DNA of 64,000 bases from Glandiceps talaboti. Lineage: Eukaryota > Hemichordata > Enteropneusta > Spengelidae. Location: the NCBI RefSeq assembly GCF_964340395.1, contig NC_135561.1:15067461-15131460 (forward strand), in the 5' to 3' direction. A program made the translations under genes and the position numbers. Below, in pieces: positions 1-10,632 of the stretch (position 1 is its first letter; the number at the start of each line of letters is the position of its first letter). Below the pieces are notes generated by a model that saw only the letters and a program-made list of their open reading frames with translations, ran no database searches and had not been told where the DNA came from.

Positions 1-308
1 CATGAGTCTCTCTTGTAGGTATTTGACAATATGTCTGTATGGTACGACATTGTCCTCAGAGTCCGTAGGGTTAATAGGTCTATCCTTAGAGGTCACAGAG
101 TTCATAATTCTATCAGTTCTTTTTGAAATCCATGGTATTTCCATTAGTTTCAGACATACTATCGATAATTTCAAATCTCCTGGCAAATGTGCATGCCTGT
201 TCAAAGCCAACTGGATTGTTTATCACAGTAAACTTCATAATCAGGGGATGTATTCCTTGAATAAGTCGAATTAATAACTCATGTTGATCCCTTTGTCATT
301 TTTGACGT
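1..308. other. no gene recognised
   Basis: AT-rich sequence at the window edge. A 90-codon open frame from base 2 on the plus strand has no recognisable domain and no splice or start context, so I do not call it. A longer gene or repeat could continue to the left. Confidence 0.4.
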
Positions 309-1107
309 GTATGTGGTAAAAATGGTAAAAAGATTACCAATTTGTTGTAGGATCAAAGCAAAATTTTCTCACAAAGTTTACTTATGTAACTTAATTAACT
401 TAATTATCTTAATTATCTTAATTATCTTAATTAATAAACGCTATATTTAAATTTCTCATTTTCCACATCAGATATATAGACAATGCCAAGTTAGCACACA
501 ATAATGCCAGGGAATATTTGATTTTGAAAGGTAGGCAAAAATGACCTTCAAGCTATTTAGCTTGGAGTGCTCTATGGCCGTAGCAGTAATATGTGTCTGC
601 CAATGGTTATAACAGTTAGATGGAAAATGCAAATTATAATTATTTAAGGCATATTCGACAAAAGTCGCGTGGTCATTGATAATAGCTTGATAAGTAACTT
701 TATCCATATTGTAAAGATACTTAACGTTCTGTGGACTAATTTCAACACTATCCTCAAAAATAGGAGTATAGTCCTCACTTGCTGGAGTCGCAGCGATGCG
801 TTGTGATCGCAGGGCTTCTAGATCAGATGGGTTGTAATGTTGACATAGAGCCTCATAAAATGGATCCTCTCGTAAAAGGCAATCGTTACCCAGAGCCTCC
901 ATTGCCCATATTCCGTTTTGTGACATGTGGCCTCCACTTCTTAAGATAGAATAACATTACTTGACCCACGACTCTGTCTCGTTAATCAATGTGGTAAAAA
1001 TGGTTAAAAGGTATACCGATTTGTCACAGGACCAAAGCAAAATTTTCTCACAAAGTTTACTTATGTAACTTAATTAACTTAATTATCTTAATTAGCTTAA
1101 TTAATAA
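309..1107. repeat. direct repeats bracketing ORF copy 1
   Basis: About 130 bp at 309-440 (gtggtaaaaatgg, then caaaattttctcacaaag, then a run of taattaact / taattatctt units) recurs in the same orientation at about 990-1107. The two copies bracket the unrecognised ORF at 468-926. Such short direct repeats could be the ends of a small mobile unit or a local duplication; I cannot tell which. Confidence 0.5.
468..926 (-). CDS. unrecognised repeat-borne ORF, copy 1
   Basis: Open frame of 152 codons. From its ninth residue (MEALGNDCLLRED) it matches the ORF at 4854-5288 almost residue for residue to the shared end (WHCLYI). That second Met is the better start, because copy 2 begins there and a degenerate third copy (10418-10578) starts the same block. 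The protein is acidic and helical, with no signal peptide or membrane segment. The C-terminal third (AIEHSKLNSLKVIFAYL) has the rhythm of a degenerate ankyrin repeat, but this is not diagnostic. Differences between the copies mostly change amino acids, which argues against strong purifying selection. It is probably the coding part of a repeat family; function unknown. Confidence 0.3.
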   Translation of the reverse strand: MSQNGIWAMEALGNDCLLREDPFYEALCQHYNPSDLEALRSQRIAATPASEDYTPIFEDSVEISPQNVKYLYNMDKVTYQAIINDHATFVEYALNNYNLHFPSNCYNHWQTHITATAIEHSKLNSLKVIFAYLSKSNIPWHYCVLTWHCLYI

Positions 1108-1883
1108 AGGTGGAAAGTGTCACAAAATGTACTTAATCTAAAATTCAAATTTCAAAATTTTTCTTGTGAACCTTAAAAGTTCAAAACCGTCCGAGAGTCT
1201 GAGAGTTCAACTTCATTTCAACAATCAAAGTCTGTGTTTCAATATAATAATATTGAGAAACTTCAACGTTAAAGTTGAAGCCAGCTTAACAACTTTGTTC
1301 CTTAATAATATTCAAAAGTCAAAGTGTTGGGTCACAATTGTCTCAACGTTCAGTGTTGAAAAGTATCTCATTGTCCAGAGATTAAAAGTCCTTATTTGGA
1401 TTATGATAAAGGACAGAAATTCAATAAGACGTCAAAATAAAATAGGTACCGGTAATTACTCAAATGTAAATTAAATTTGACAATTGTCAACCATCAAAAT
1501 TCCAGTGATGTTACCCCTAAATTGTAAACCATGTCGAACGCAAGGGGTCACATTGTGGAGTGGCGTTATGAGGTATAGGTAGTCGTGAATATTAAACAGA
1601 GAGCAAAGATACATAGTGCCTCAACAATACATATAATTTCATTCTTCTTTCGCCAAGTAGAGTGCTCGATCACCTTGGAGAGCTATCATACATAAATAAA
1701 AATGAAAGAAGACGAGTCTGATATTACATTGTGGATTTACACTACGGACCGTTTCACCAGAAGGATCGTCGGGTGTAATAGTGTGGTTTAATAGTATTCG
1801 TTAGCTATACATTCTGCTTTATGTACATAACTTATGTGTGTTCACTGACGGCTATGTGTACACAAAAAAATTGACAACAAAGG
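1108..1883. other. no gene recognised; AT-rich repeat remains
   Basis: A 102-codon plus-strand frame at 1166-1474 has no recognisable motif. The string agtgcctcaacaata near 1615 recurs near 4694, at the upstream edge of the Penelope remnant, so part of this stretch is probably repeat-derived. I see nothing else. Confidence 0.35.
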
Positions 1884-2600
1884 TTACGTATTATTAAGTA
1901 AGAACTTGTTAGCATGCCGGCATTTACTGATTAATTCAGTTCTGCTGTTCAAGTTCGTTGATTTGTCGGCAGTTATAATAAAATATTTTTCCCAGAGACA
2001 TAGTTGACATCGTTTGGTAACGTTAGAGTATGAGGAAGCCTGCTTGAGAACTGACCAGTGTAGGTCGTAATTAGTTTTGCTGTCTTTTAGGTGCCAAATG
2101 TATTTACTGAGTGCAGTGTCTTTCTTCTTGTGATCAAGTTTAAATAGTGGGTTTTCACCTAAGGACTTTAGACCTTGCATACAGACATAAAGCCGATAAT
2201 GAGGTATTGTCATGCAGATATGGACATAAAGTTGAATAGGTACCACCTAACACACAAAGAGAGACATTAGCCTATAGAAAAATATGCAAGGTTCTCAATA
2301 GCGGCAGGACGTTAAATGCAAATATTTCGTCCTGATTACTTTGCATATGGAATGCACCGAACTTCATGCATGAATAAGAGGTGCTGTCCCCCATGCTTTT
2401 TCGACTGATGTTTACAGAACAATATCATCGCGACATCCTTCATTTACATAGTTGACATTGCTAGAAAAGGTACAGACACATTGCTCCACCAGTAATTCCA
2501 TTGTTGTTCAGAAAGTGGCTAAATGGTTCTTTTCCTCATTTTTGAAGAAACTACTTTGAATAGCCTATAATTAAAAGCTGACATTCAACCATTGATTAGG

Positions 2601-2656
2601 GGGGGGGGGGGGTGTCTGTATACGATAATGTACAGATCTCTCTGTCTGTATGTCTG

Positions 2657-2687
<31 letters not shown>

Positions 2688-2724
2688 GTCTCTCTCTCTA
2701 GAGAGAGAGAGAGAGAGAGAGATA
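2601..2724. repeat. G-tract and TCTG/TC/GA simple repeats
   Basis: A run of about 14 G is followed by TCTG/TCTCTG units and then an inverted (GA)n tract. They lie just 3' of the transposase stop codon, inside the DNA transposon. Confidence 0.9.
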
Positions 2725-2784
2725 TCTTTTAGTTTGAAAAAACATGACTTTAATGAATTTCTTTTTCTTTGAAAAAACATGATG

Positions 2785-3448
2785 TTAATGAATTTCCTGA
2801 CTGAAGCGTATATGTCGCTCAGCAAGAGCCCCACAAACGTCGGCTACAACGGAAAAAAACCAACGCTGGTGTCTATACATGTACTGCAAAACACGGAAAG
2901 TTTTGAAATATGAAATGGTGTGTTCCACTCTCACGCGATAGCCCGCGTGAACTCGGTTAAACCAACGTTGGAAATCTCTGTGTTCTCGTTGTATTTGGTT
3001 CTCTCGAAATGCTGTTAATAGTGGGTAGTTATTGTTATAAATTTTATCTGCAAGTAACACACAATCAGCTGGAAACGTTAGATCGTTGTTCGGTCCAATA
3101 AGGGGAAGCAATTGAAATTGTCCCGCATCGTTAACGTGTCCAAGAAAACCTGTTCTGAGAAGTCGGATGTTACCACGGCAGTCGATGATAATTTGTGATG
3201 AAAAACAATGATACCGTGCGCGTCCCGAGTAAAACTCTTCTTGAGGTTCTGTCTGGGGCCGGTATATTTCATGGAGTGTTCCATCGATGACACCAAGTGC
3301 TTTGGGAATTTCTGGCCATGTGTCGCGAAGTTCATTCCATTCCTCGATTGTTGGCCATCTGACAGTGTCATGAAAATAATGCCAAAGCTTGTCCAAAATA
3401 AAGTATATATCTCTGTGAACTGATGTGACACTCAAATCATTCATTTTA
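2785..3448 (-). CDS. DDE transposase, exon 2 (catalytic domain)
   Basis: DDE_Tnp_4-type catalytic domain of a cut-and-paste transposase. Landmarks in order: RDIYFILDKLW near the start, ALGVIDGT with the first catalytic Asp, YSGRARYHCFSSQIIID, GFLGHVNDAGQF, LLADKIYNNNYPLL with the second Asp, and VEHTISYFKTFRVL with the catalytic Glu. All three acidic residues are present and the frame has no stop for 221 codons. An acceptor (aaag at 3449-3452) gives a phase that matches the exon 1 donor at 3808, so the coding start is in exon 1 rather than at the Met at 3444, which lies just downstream of an in-frame TAA. Family could be PIF/Harbinger or ISL2EU; the TA duplication favours the latter. Confidence 0.75.
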
Positions 3449-3556
3449 CTTTAAAATAGGTTAGATGACAAGCATTTGATGTGGGTAAAGGGAGTCATTC
3501 ATTTTACTTTTAAAATAGGTTAGATGACAAGCATTTGATGTGGGTAAAGGAAGTCT
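3436..3556. repeat. 60-bp tandem duplication at the transposase intron
   Basis: Two near-identical ~60-bp units (attcattttactt then aaaataggttagatgacaag) at about 3436-3495 and 3496-3556. The first overlaps the start of exon 2 and the second lies in the intron, so a second potential acceptor exists upstream. Confidence 0.8.
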
Positions 3557-3807
3557 GAATAGCAGCAAATGATTACCAAAATTAGCTGATTTCACCACAT
3601 CACATTTTTTTTCCACTTCCGTCTGTTGGAAAAATTTTCTCGAGTCATTACGAGATCAAAATATTATTTCTCCTACACCTATCCACACTTCTACACTCAT
3701 TGTCAGAAGAAAGAAATATGGTTCTTCCCTTATCTCTCCCCGAAATATTGATTGGAACACCGATACATTCATGATCAAAACATACAAAAAATACACTATG
3801 GACATAC

Positions 3808-4031
3808 CTATTACATTGCCTTTGAATAATGTTCCGCACTCGACGACGCACAACGGCTGCGTGTCTGGTAAGGTAAAGGTCGGAAGCATCACTCGGTAAC
3901 AAATGCAAATTCCTCTGGACATGAGTGACCACAGACTGGTAGTCTGTCGGGTAAAAGCGAGAAGCCTCAAAAATGAGTCGCCTTTCAACATCGCTTACGG
4001 GTATGCGTACGATGCGACCTCGCCCAGTCAT
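3808..4031 (-). CDS. DDE transposase, exon 1 (N-terminal region)
   Basis: Starts at ATG 4031 (MTGRGRIVRIPVSDVERR) and runs 74 codons plus two bases to a GTATGT donor at 3807. It is basic, with VVRRRVRNII near its end, consistent with the DNA-contact part that precedes the catalytic domain. Splicing over a 359-bp intron joins it in frame to exon 2 and gives a protein of about 295 residues. No THAP or MADF domain is visible. The splice is inferred from phase and consensus, not from transcripts. Confidence 0.55.
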
Positions 4032-4853
4032 CGTGTATGAATGAAAGCTGAAGTGTGGTTTCTAATCAAATACACATTTCAATTTTATTGCAGAACAGGT
4101 GGGGTGCCTATTCTTTATGGAAATAATTAAACAGACAGAATCTTGTCTCTGATTGGCACGTTTACACCTGTGATGATAAGTAAATTAGAGGTTAACCAAA
4201 GTTCAGTCGTGACAAGCTATTTGAATTACAATAGCAAAAATTTGCATTCAAGGTCCCATGTCTATTGAGGACCTTGCATACTATCTATAGCCTAATAAGT
4301 AGTCTTTTGTTGGTTACGTCGTAGCTATTCATCTTTACGTCATATTAGCATCACAATACGTTAATTAAACGCTATATGTCGCATTTGCATCGTATATGAC
4401 GTCTATGTCCTTAGGTGAAAACCCACTAATGAAGACTTGTGGTTGTTAAACCTGCTTTTAAATTCTGTGTCACTAACACCTATGTATGATTTGTGATCTT
4501 GGTTAGTGGTGACTGTTGCTTCTCAAAGTTTGTAAACAACGCTTTTTATGAGGCATTTTCCTGCGAGAGGGCACTCCTTTGGTTTTCTGCAGTTACAGGT
4601 ATTTTGTTGTGTTTGCTTAGCTTTTGAAAGTATGGCTTTATTGTGACCGTTGATTAATTTACCCATGTTGTCCATGCAACTATAGCTCACTTTAGTGCCT
4701 CAACAATATATTTAATATAATCGGTGTTATGTGGAGGTTCAAATTGTTTTGTAGACGATGGGAGTGTAGATATGAACCAAGAAATTTCCTGCGATTCAAC
4801 TCTTTTGGCCAATAAGATTTGCAACACTATATTTAAATTTCTCATTTTCCACA

Positions 4854-5288
4854 TCAGATATATAGACAATGCCAAGTTAACACACAATAATGCCAGGGAA
4901 TATTTGATTTTGAAAGGTAGGCAAAAATGACCTTCAAGCTATGTAGCTTGGAATGCTCTATGGCCGTAGCAGTAATATGTGTCTGCCAATGGTTATAACA
5001 GTTCGATGGAAAACGCAAATTATAATTATTTAAAGCATACTCCACAAGAGTCGCCTGGTCATTGATAATTGCTTGATAAGTAACTTTATCCATATTGTAA
5101 AGATACTTAACATTCCGTGGACTAATTTCAACACTATCCTCAAAAATAGGAGTATAGTCCTCACTTGCTGGAGTCGCAGCGATGCGTTGTAATCGCAGGA
5201 CTTCTAGATCGGATGGGTTGTAATGTCGACGTAGAGCCTCATAAAATGAATCCTCTCGTAAAAGGCAATCATTACCCAGCGCCTCCAC
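4854..5288 (-). CDS. unrecognised repeat-borne ORF, copy 2
   Basis: Open frame of 144 codons starting MEALGNDCLLREDSFYEAL. It aligns along its whole length with the ORF at 468-926 with only scattered substitutions (for example ISPRNV against ISPQNV, LRFPS against LHFPS). The match continues about 40 bp past the stop, so the duplicated unit is roughly 470 bp. It lies just upstream of the Penelope remnant on the same strand, but its frame does not run into it. I do not recognise the protein. It may be host-derived sequence spread by a transposon, or a transposon accessory ORF. Confidence 0.3.
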   Translation of the reverse strand: MEALGNDCLLREDSFYEALRRHYNPSDLEVLRLQRIAATPASEDYTPIFEDSVEISPRNVKYLYNMDKVTYQAIINDQATLVEYALNNYNLRFPSNCYNHWQTHITATAIEHSKLHSLKVIFAYLSKSNIPWHYCVLTWHCLYI

Positions 5289-5374
5289 TATACATCAAGT
5301 TGTGTGTATTAACTTTGATTAATATTTTGTTCTTGATCAACATTTCATGCAAGTGGAATAAAGTAGTTATTCAC

Positions 5375-5545
5375 CTCTTTGACAAACAACATCAGGAGCA
5401 GAGAACAATTAATGTAATTTTTATCTCTGTATTGGAGCCACATGTCTATGAGTGTTGGCAATCGCGTCCACACAATTTCTCTTCCCACCACAGTTAATTT
5501 TGGTGGCAAATTTTGTACATCACTGCACACCCAATCAAATACATC
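5375..5545 (-). CDS. candidate exon of unrecognised gene
   Basis: Fifty-seven open codons (DVFDWVCSDVQNLPPKL, then REIVWTRLPTLIDMW) between a strong acceptor (ttttttttcag at 5546 and above) and a GTGAAT donor at 5374. It is phase 0 at its 5' end, matching the small exon at 5743-5781. I do not recognise the family. Agreement of two splice phases is the main evidence that this is a spliced gene rather than chance. Confidence 0.35.
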
Positions 5546-5742
5546 CTGAAAAAAAAGTTAACTGCTAATATTAAAGACAAGTAGTTTCTATGCAAGGCAA
5601 CTGACATAACACAAAAATTGCATCACTCTTCTTCTCTACTTGTCATTCCTTCTTCATGCAACAGAGCGCAACGTCGTTGTCTCACTCTCCATATCTTTGA
5701 AGATCTGGATGAAATACACTATCTATATTCATCATTACTCAC

Positions 5743-5781
5743 AGGGATAACACTGTTCAATCTTTCCTTCAAGTCTCCGTA
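5743..5781 (-). CDS. candidate 39-bp exon of unrecognised gene
   Basis: Thirteen codons (YGDLKERLNSVIP) between a good acceptor (tcatttcag) and a near-consensus donor (GTGAGTAAT). It is phase 0 at both ends, as the following candidate exon at 5545 requires. Confidence 0.35.
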
Positions 5782-5799
5782 CTGAAATGAAAATACAAC

Positions 5800-6900
5800 A
5801 GTTTGATGATTGTTCACCAGTTGACGGCAAATTCATAGGAAAATTGTCCGTGCAGAACTTTTTGTACTGAATTTCATTGTTAGCTTACTATAAAAGCTCA
5901 ATGAACTACTAAAGTTCAGACCAATTGTTACGTCGTGACTGTCCTGTGCACAAGTACAAAGGAAAGTGCATGCCTACATTCGCGCATGCTTAGAAGTCTG
6001 TATAAGCAATGATTAACGCGACTATGACAATGAAACGGAGTTCAGAGTTCAGAGTTCAGAGTTCAATGTTAACAATCTCCAGTGTAATTTTCTTTTGTTT
6101 GAACTAAGTATTGTCTATCCAGTAACAAGGAGTGCAAAGAATATATATAGAGTAAATAATAGGTCTCTATTGACCAACAGTTCAAATTAGTGAAAAAGTC
6201 TATATTAGTAAAACGCCATCTAGATATCTATTCAACAGTCCATATTTCTCATTAATCTATGATCACCCGTTTAGTGTTCCACAGTCCATATGTCGAATTA
6301 AATCTATGATCAACAGTTTTAGTGTTCAACAGTCCATGTCTTCTGGTAGATCATTATAATCAACATTCATCCCCTCCCAAGTTCAACCATCTTTCACTCG
6401 TGATCGCTCTCAATTCCCTAGCTTTGTCACAATATAATCCAACCCAACTAACACCAGAGAGGGCCCTCTACCACTCTACTATATTTTCAGTATATGCCTA
6501 AACTGAAAGAAGGCTACACCTACATGAACATTGTGAACTTTCCTGGGTAGAGAAGGCTATAATTATTCTTCAATTTGAAATGTCTTTTAACATTGTGTAC
6601 TCTTTAGTTGGGAACTGGTGGTAGAGCTGTAAATCACTTGTGCTAAACATTTGCAGCCTTGTAACAAATATGCCGAGTGGATGGCATACTTATTTTCAAA
6701 ATGTCTTGCAGATGGTGGTATTCAGGCACATTTACACATACTGATTACACTTTCAGTCAGACCACAAAAAATCAAGGACTGAGTCCTGTATACATATCTG
6801 GGATAATTTTGTGTCTAAGATACGGCCCATAAAATATACATATAATAGTAAGGTTCAACTGCTGTCTTTAACTTTATTGGTATATTGCTACTTTGCATCA
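5800..6900. other. no gene recognised
   Basis: About 1.1 kb of AT-rich sequence, probably an intron of the candidate minus-strand gene. The phrase cagagttcagagttcagagtt near 6040 is a short triplication, and agtccatat / tagtgttcaacagtcc units recur near 6236-6340. Confidence 0.35.
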
Positions 6901-6981
6901 CAAATTGTTCAATGAGGAAAATTGTGATGTAATGTAAATCAGTAGAAATTGCATTTTAACACATTTAATAACAAGACATAC

Positions 6982-7224
6982 TTTTCCCTGTATACATGTA
7001 TACGGAAAATTTCCAACTGCTAACTCTTCGACTTTGTTGTTGTTGGTATAGTTTTTCATACGTAAATTCGTTTGGCTTCTCCAGCTCCACAAATTCACCA
7101 AATTCATCAACTTTATATAAGACTAGATTAATATCCTCAAAATGTTGTTCTGCCATGCTTGCCCAGTCCTCAGCATTGGACTGTGTATCAACAATTAGTT
7201 TTATGTAACCTTTGTTCCCACACT
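6982..7224 (-). CDS. candidate exon of unrecognised gene
   Basis: Open for 80 codons between acceptor ttccccacag and donor GTATGT. It encodes a largely acidic stretch with NAEDWASMAEQHFEDINLVL and VDEFGEFVELEKPNEF. It is phase 1 at both ends, which matches the donor of the exon at 7470-7619. No known domain is recognised. Together with the exons at 5375-5781 it suggests one minus-strand gene or gene relic. Confidence 0.35.
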
Positions 7225-7469
7225 CTGTGGGGAAGGTATGGTGGGGTCTTCTTTATAACGTGGTTATCTTTAATAAGCATGCTTATATGAAGTTCCTGGA
7301 AAGACAAGTTATAATAAATATAACTGGTGTACTTAACTTGCACTTTTTTGTGCATACACAGTTCTTACAAGCACTGCAGGGTGATACTAAAACATTAAAA
7401 TTGTAAACTTGTGCACAAATAAGATATAGGTGAGTTCAACAATGTCCCTACAGTACAAAACGGCTGCAC

Positions 7470-7619
7470 CAAATTCTGAATCAACTCTGCCAACCAATGC
7501 TAGTCTCTTTTTGGGTGGCGACATTTCTATGTCACTTATAGGTACAACTGTAGGATTATAGAACTGATCAATATTGCTTTGGTCAATAGCTAATTTGCTC
7601 ATTGTCCCATATTTATTAC
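7470..7619 (-). CDS. candidate exon of unrecognised gene
   Basis: A 150-bp open segment with acceptor tgtttttcag and donor GTGCAG. It encodes NKYGTMSKLAIDQSN, then EMSPPKKRLALVGRVD. It is phase 1 at both ends, consistent with the exon at 6982-7224. Function unknown. Confidence 0.3.
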
Positions 7620-9650
7620 CTGAAAAACATTGACAGATAAAGTGTTATCATATTAACACTAGTGTACAAGTAAAATATGTGTTTGTTGTACTGCTCTTCT
7701 AATTTCCTAATAGTTTGAAGGTTTTACAAATGATAAATGTGTGATAGAGAGAGAGATGCTGATTGGTCATCATTATAAAATAGTATGGAGTAACTTACTG
7801 GTGAGGAGTCATTAAAACCACTGGAGCACAGATAGAGAGGAAACTAATGCTGAAAGAAAGGCTCACTCCGAGGTCATTGAGCGATATTGAACCATCACGA
7901 CATGTATCAAATGCTTTTAGTTCTACGTGGTTTCCTTTCTGGAATTTCTTCAACCAGTTATCGTTTCAGTGCTCCTCCTATGCTAACATGATATCTCTGA
8001 ATGAGAGCGTTTTTAGTTCAATTCTAGTTCTGCAAAAGTAGGCATGTATAATTTCACAAGTTTCACATTTTTCAATCATTTTAATTGCCACTAAAAATGA
8101 CTAATTGTAAAATTTATTATGTGTTAGTTTACTTCAACTTCATAGAAGCCCTCTTCCAACTCTTCGCTGTTTTTTCCGTTACTGTCTTCTCCACTACAAC
8201 TGCGGCTTCCATTTTGAGCCACTTCTGTTACAAGAGTATCATCCAATTTATATTATATTCTCCTTGGTAAATTTCTTGTTGGGTAAATTTCTTGCAGAAT
8301 TTTTTGCCATGCAACCAAGGGGTTATTTTAATTGAATTGGAAATAGAGACATCACCACTGTCATTGTTAACTGCTTTCTTATATACATAGGTTCTACCTC
8401 TGAACCTAGTAACATTCTTGCTCTTTGACGAAGTGTTCTTTACAAAGTTTAGTTTCAGTAAAACAACATGCTCAACCGTATATATATATATATACACACA
8501 AAGAAAAAAAGAAATGGTACAAATTGTTGAATTACTTGGATAACCCGCAAAGTCAAAGACTTTTTTCCAGTGGGGTCTTATCATTTTCTTGTAGTGATAT
8601 TACCTTGATGAGCTCTTTTTGCTTCTTTGTGCCAGTAGTGATAATTGAATCACAAAAGACAGTAAAGATGTGTTTCTTTATTAATAGGCTCAAAGCCTTT
8701 TTAAATACTCTGTTCTAGGTGAAGAAAGTAAAATTTGAAATATTGGCAAGAGCTGTCATTAACTTAGAAGTAAAAATTATTCATGTTTTCATAAAATAAT
8801 ATGAAAATAAATAGTAATTATTATTGTTTCATATTCAGTGTTAGAAACATAAAAGTCATGTGACCCTTGCTAAACTCTCAAGTTCAGATTCAGATATACC
8901 CATTTTGTCAACATGTACTTCAATGAACAAATGACACATCAAAGATAAATAGAAAATTGAAGTGTAGAATAAATATATACTGAGTTCGCTATTGAATTAT
9001 GTACTTCTGAATTATATCAGAAACATAGGCACACACTCGTTGACTGGCCAGTCTTTTGCAGTTATGTACACAAACATGCTGATCGATCATACATAATATA
9101 CCATATGGGCTCCCCCTATTTTCATTAACTGTACCATACAAGTACATGTTTGTACATTCGTCAATTCTCAGGTTTAAAATTTTGCTGGGAATTAGCACTT
9201 TAAAGTTGAACATAATGAAATAAAAAAAGAAATTTATAATATCAACCAAGATATATCTGAATCATCGTGTTCATAACTAGATGATGACTTAAGTATTCCT
9301 ATCTTCAAGCAATCCAGGTATCTTTCTCCTTAAAAAAATCAAATGATTACAGTAAGCATCTGTGCTATGAATACACACTATCTCTTAAATATTTCATGAC
9401 GCCAACATTGAAAGTTGTCTGAGAACGATATCAGAATTTTGTATAGACAATTATACAGCTCATTTCCATCTGATCTCTGTTTTACACTCAAATTTGAAAT
9501 CAAATATTTTCTTGTACCGCAGATTCAATATAATGCTATATCAACATAGTTCCTTTCCTGTGATATGACGTATAACAATACGGAACTTTTCATCACGATT
9601 TTCAGAACTACCTAAATGTCAATAATCATAGCACATAGATAATGCATAAC
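7620..9650. other. no gene confidently recognised
   Basis: Mostly AT-rich non-coding sequence. A minus-strand frame at 8228-8584 contains RFRGRTYVYKKAVNNDSGD and could hold another exon, but I found no convincing splice pair. A short (TA)n at 8479-8492 is present. The block from about 9428 to 9560 (cagaattttgtatagacaat, then attcaatataatgctata) recurs at about 11628-11755, so it is repeat. Confidence 0.35.
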
Positions 9651-9654
9651 AAAG

Positions 9655-9750
9655 CACGTCGATTCTCAGCTAATGCCAAAGAATACTTGATTCTGAAAGA
9701 TAGGCTAAAATAACCTTTAAGCTATCTAGCTTGGAGTGCTCTAAGAAATA
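9655..9750. repeat. fragment of the ORF-bearing repeat
   Basis: Matches the 3' end of the repeat at 468-926 and 4854-5288 (caaagaatacttgatt, ctatctagcttggagtgctc). It is separated from the matching 5' part at 10418-10578 by about 670 bp of other sequence, so the third copy is interrupted. Confidence 0.65.
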
Positions 9751-10417
9751 TTTGCTTTTGCTATAATGAAAGCGAGGCTGAGGGTAGTCAAAAGTTATCT
9801 TACCATGTTAGGCCAGAACACGACAAATATGGAGATGATGGTCTATGTAAGAAATACGAAGAATGCGAGAGATGTCTGGAACTCTGTATTCTCTATATTC
9901 CTTTTGTGAGGAAACAAATATGTGTTATCAATCGGTGGAAATAAATATGCATCATAAATTGGTGTAACATATATGTTGTCCAAAGATGACATTTTCATCA
10001 TGATCTTCAGAATCATCTTATTCAGTAAATCTGCCACACTGGATAGTGTAGAATTTATAGGTATAGCGATATGGTTCATCCGAATTTAGTGGAAAAGTTG
10101 TAATGATGAAAATAGCATGTGAATTTAGTATAGCTCTTTGGATACTTTTCGAGAGTTTAAGTTGCGATACTCGATGGTGGGCTTCACTTTTTGATTGTGA
10201 CAGTTGAATAGCACCTCCATAAAACTTTAAGCTCCTGCCTAGAGAAATGCAGTGCCTGATCTTGAAGATACACAGAGCAAACAATCATCTGGCTGGTTAA
10301 AATATGGAACAAGGGGTTCAAAATATGGACATAAAGAATCGGCTTTAAGCATAGAATTAAAGAGGGCTTGTATCAAATTACTGCACGTCTGCCGGTGTGA
10401 TATGACGTGATAAATAC

Positions 10418-10578
10418 ATGTAGGAGCATAGTCCTCACATGCTGGAGATTCAGTGATGCATTGTAATCACAGGGCTTCTAGAATGGATGGGTTGTCATGT
10501 CGACGTAGAGCCTCATAAAATGGATCCTCACGTAAAAGGCAGTTATTGTCCAGAGCCTCCATTGCCTATATTCCGTTT
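10418..10578 (-). pseudogene. unrecognised repeat-borne ORF, degenerate copy 3
   Basis: The minus strand encodes the start of the same protein as 468-926 (MEALDNNCLLREDPFYEAL) but carries in-frame stops (one before the Met and one after LEAL) and loses the match after about 40 codons. The presence of three copies shows that this ORF belongs to a dispersed repeat. Confidence 0.6.
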
Positions 10579-10632
10579 TCCTCGTTGAGCCAAATAGTCA
10601 TGTTGAAATTTTATTAGATCCGAACAGGAAAT

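Larger units (their letters stand above)
2147..4426 (-). mobile_element. IS5/PIF-Harbinger/ISL2EU-like DNA transposon, full length
   Basis: A 2,280-bp element bounded by perfect 20-bp terminal inverted repeats: GTGGGTTTTCACCTAAGGAC at the left end and its reverse complement at the right end. It is flanked on both sides by TA (2145-2146 and 4427-4428), a 2-bp target duplication as expected for ISL2EU-type elements; classical Harbingers duplicate TWA. It carries a two-exon DDE transposase on the minus strand. The target was the Penelope remnant, whose reading frame is continuous if the element is removed. Intact ends and transposase suggest a relatively recent insertion. Confidence 0.85.
1884..4706 (-). 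pseudogene. Penelope-like element 3' remnant (GIY-YIG region), interrupted
   Basis: Two minus-strand blocks make one Penelope-like retroelement tail. The 5' block (about 4706-4429) encodes the linker typical of PLEs, with KVSYSC, CNCRKPKECPLAGKC and then VVYK and SYIGVSDTEF, the GIY-YIG-type nuclease start. The 3' block (2144-1884) continues with ALSKYIWHLKD, SVLKQASSYSN, RCQLCLWEKYFII and CRHANKFLL, and ends at a stop. The 2.28 kb transposon at 2147-4426 sits exactly between them; removing it with one TA leaves the frame continuous. A 9-bp insertion carrying TGA just after VVYK kills the ORF, and the whole RT domain is missing upstream, so this is a dead, 5'-truncated copy. PLEs copy themselves by target-primed reverse transcription using RT plus GIY-YIG nuclease. 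Confidence 0.85.

Noticed and set aside
7867-7955. Minus-strand WLKKFQKGN frame ending at a GTGAGC donor as another exon of the 5.4-7.6 kb gene
   Set aside because: Its donor phase (0) does not match the acceptor phase of the next exon, and no acceptor precedes it before an in-frame stop.
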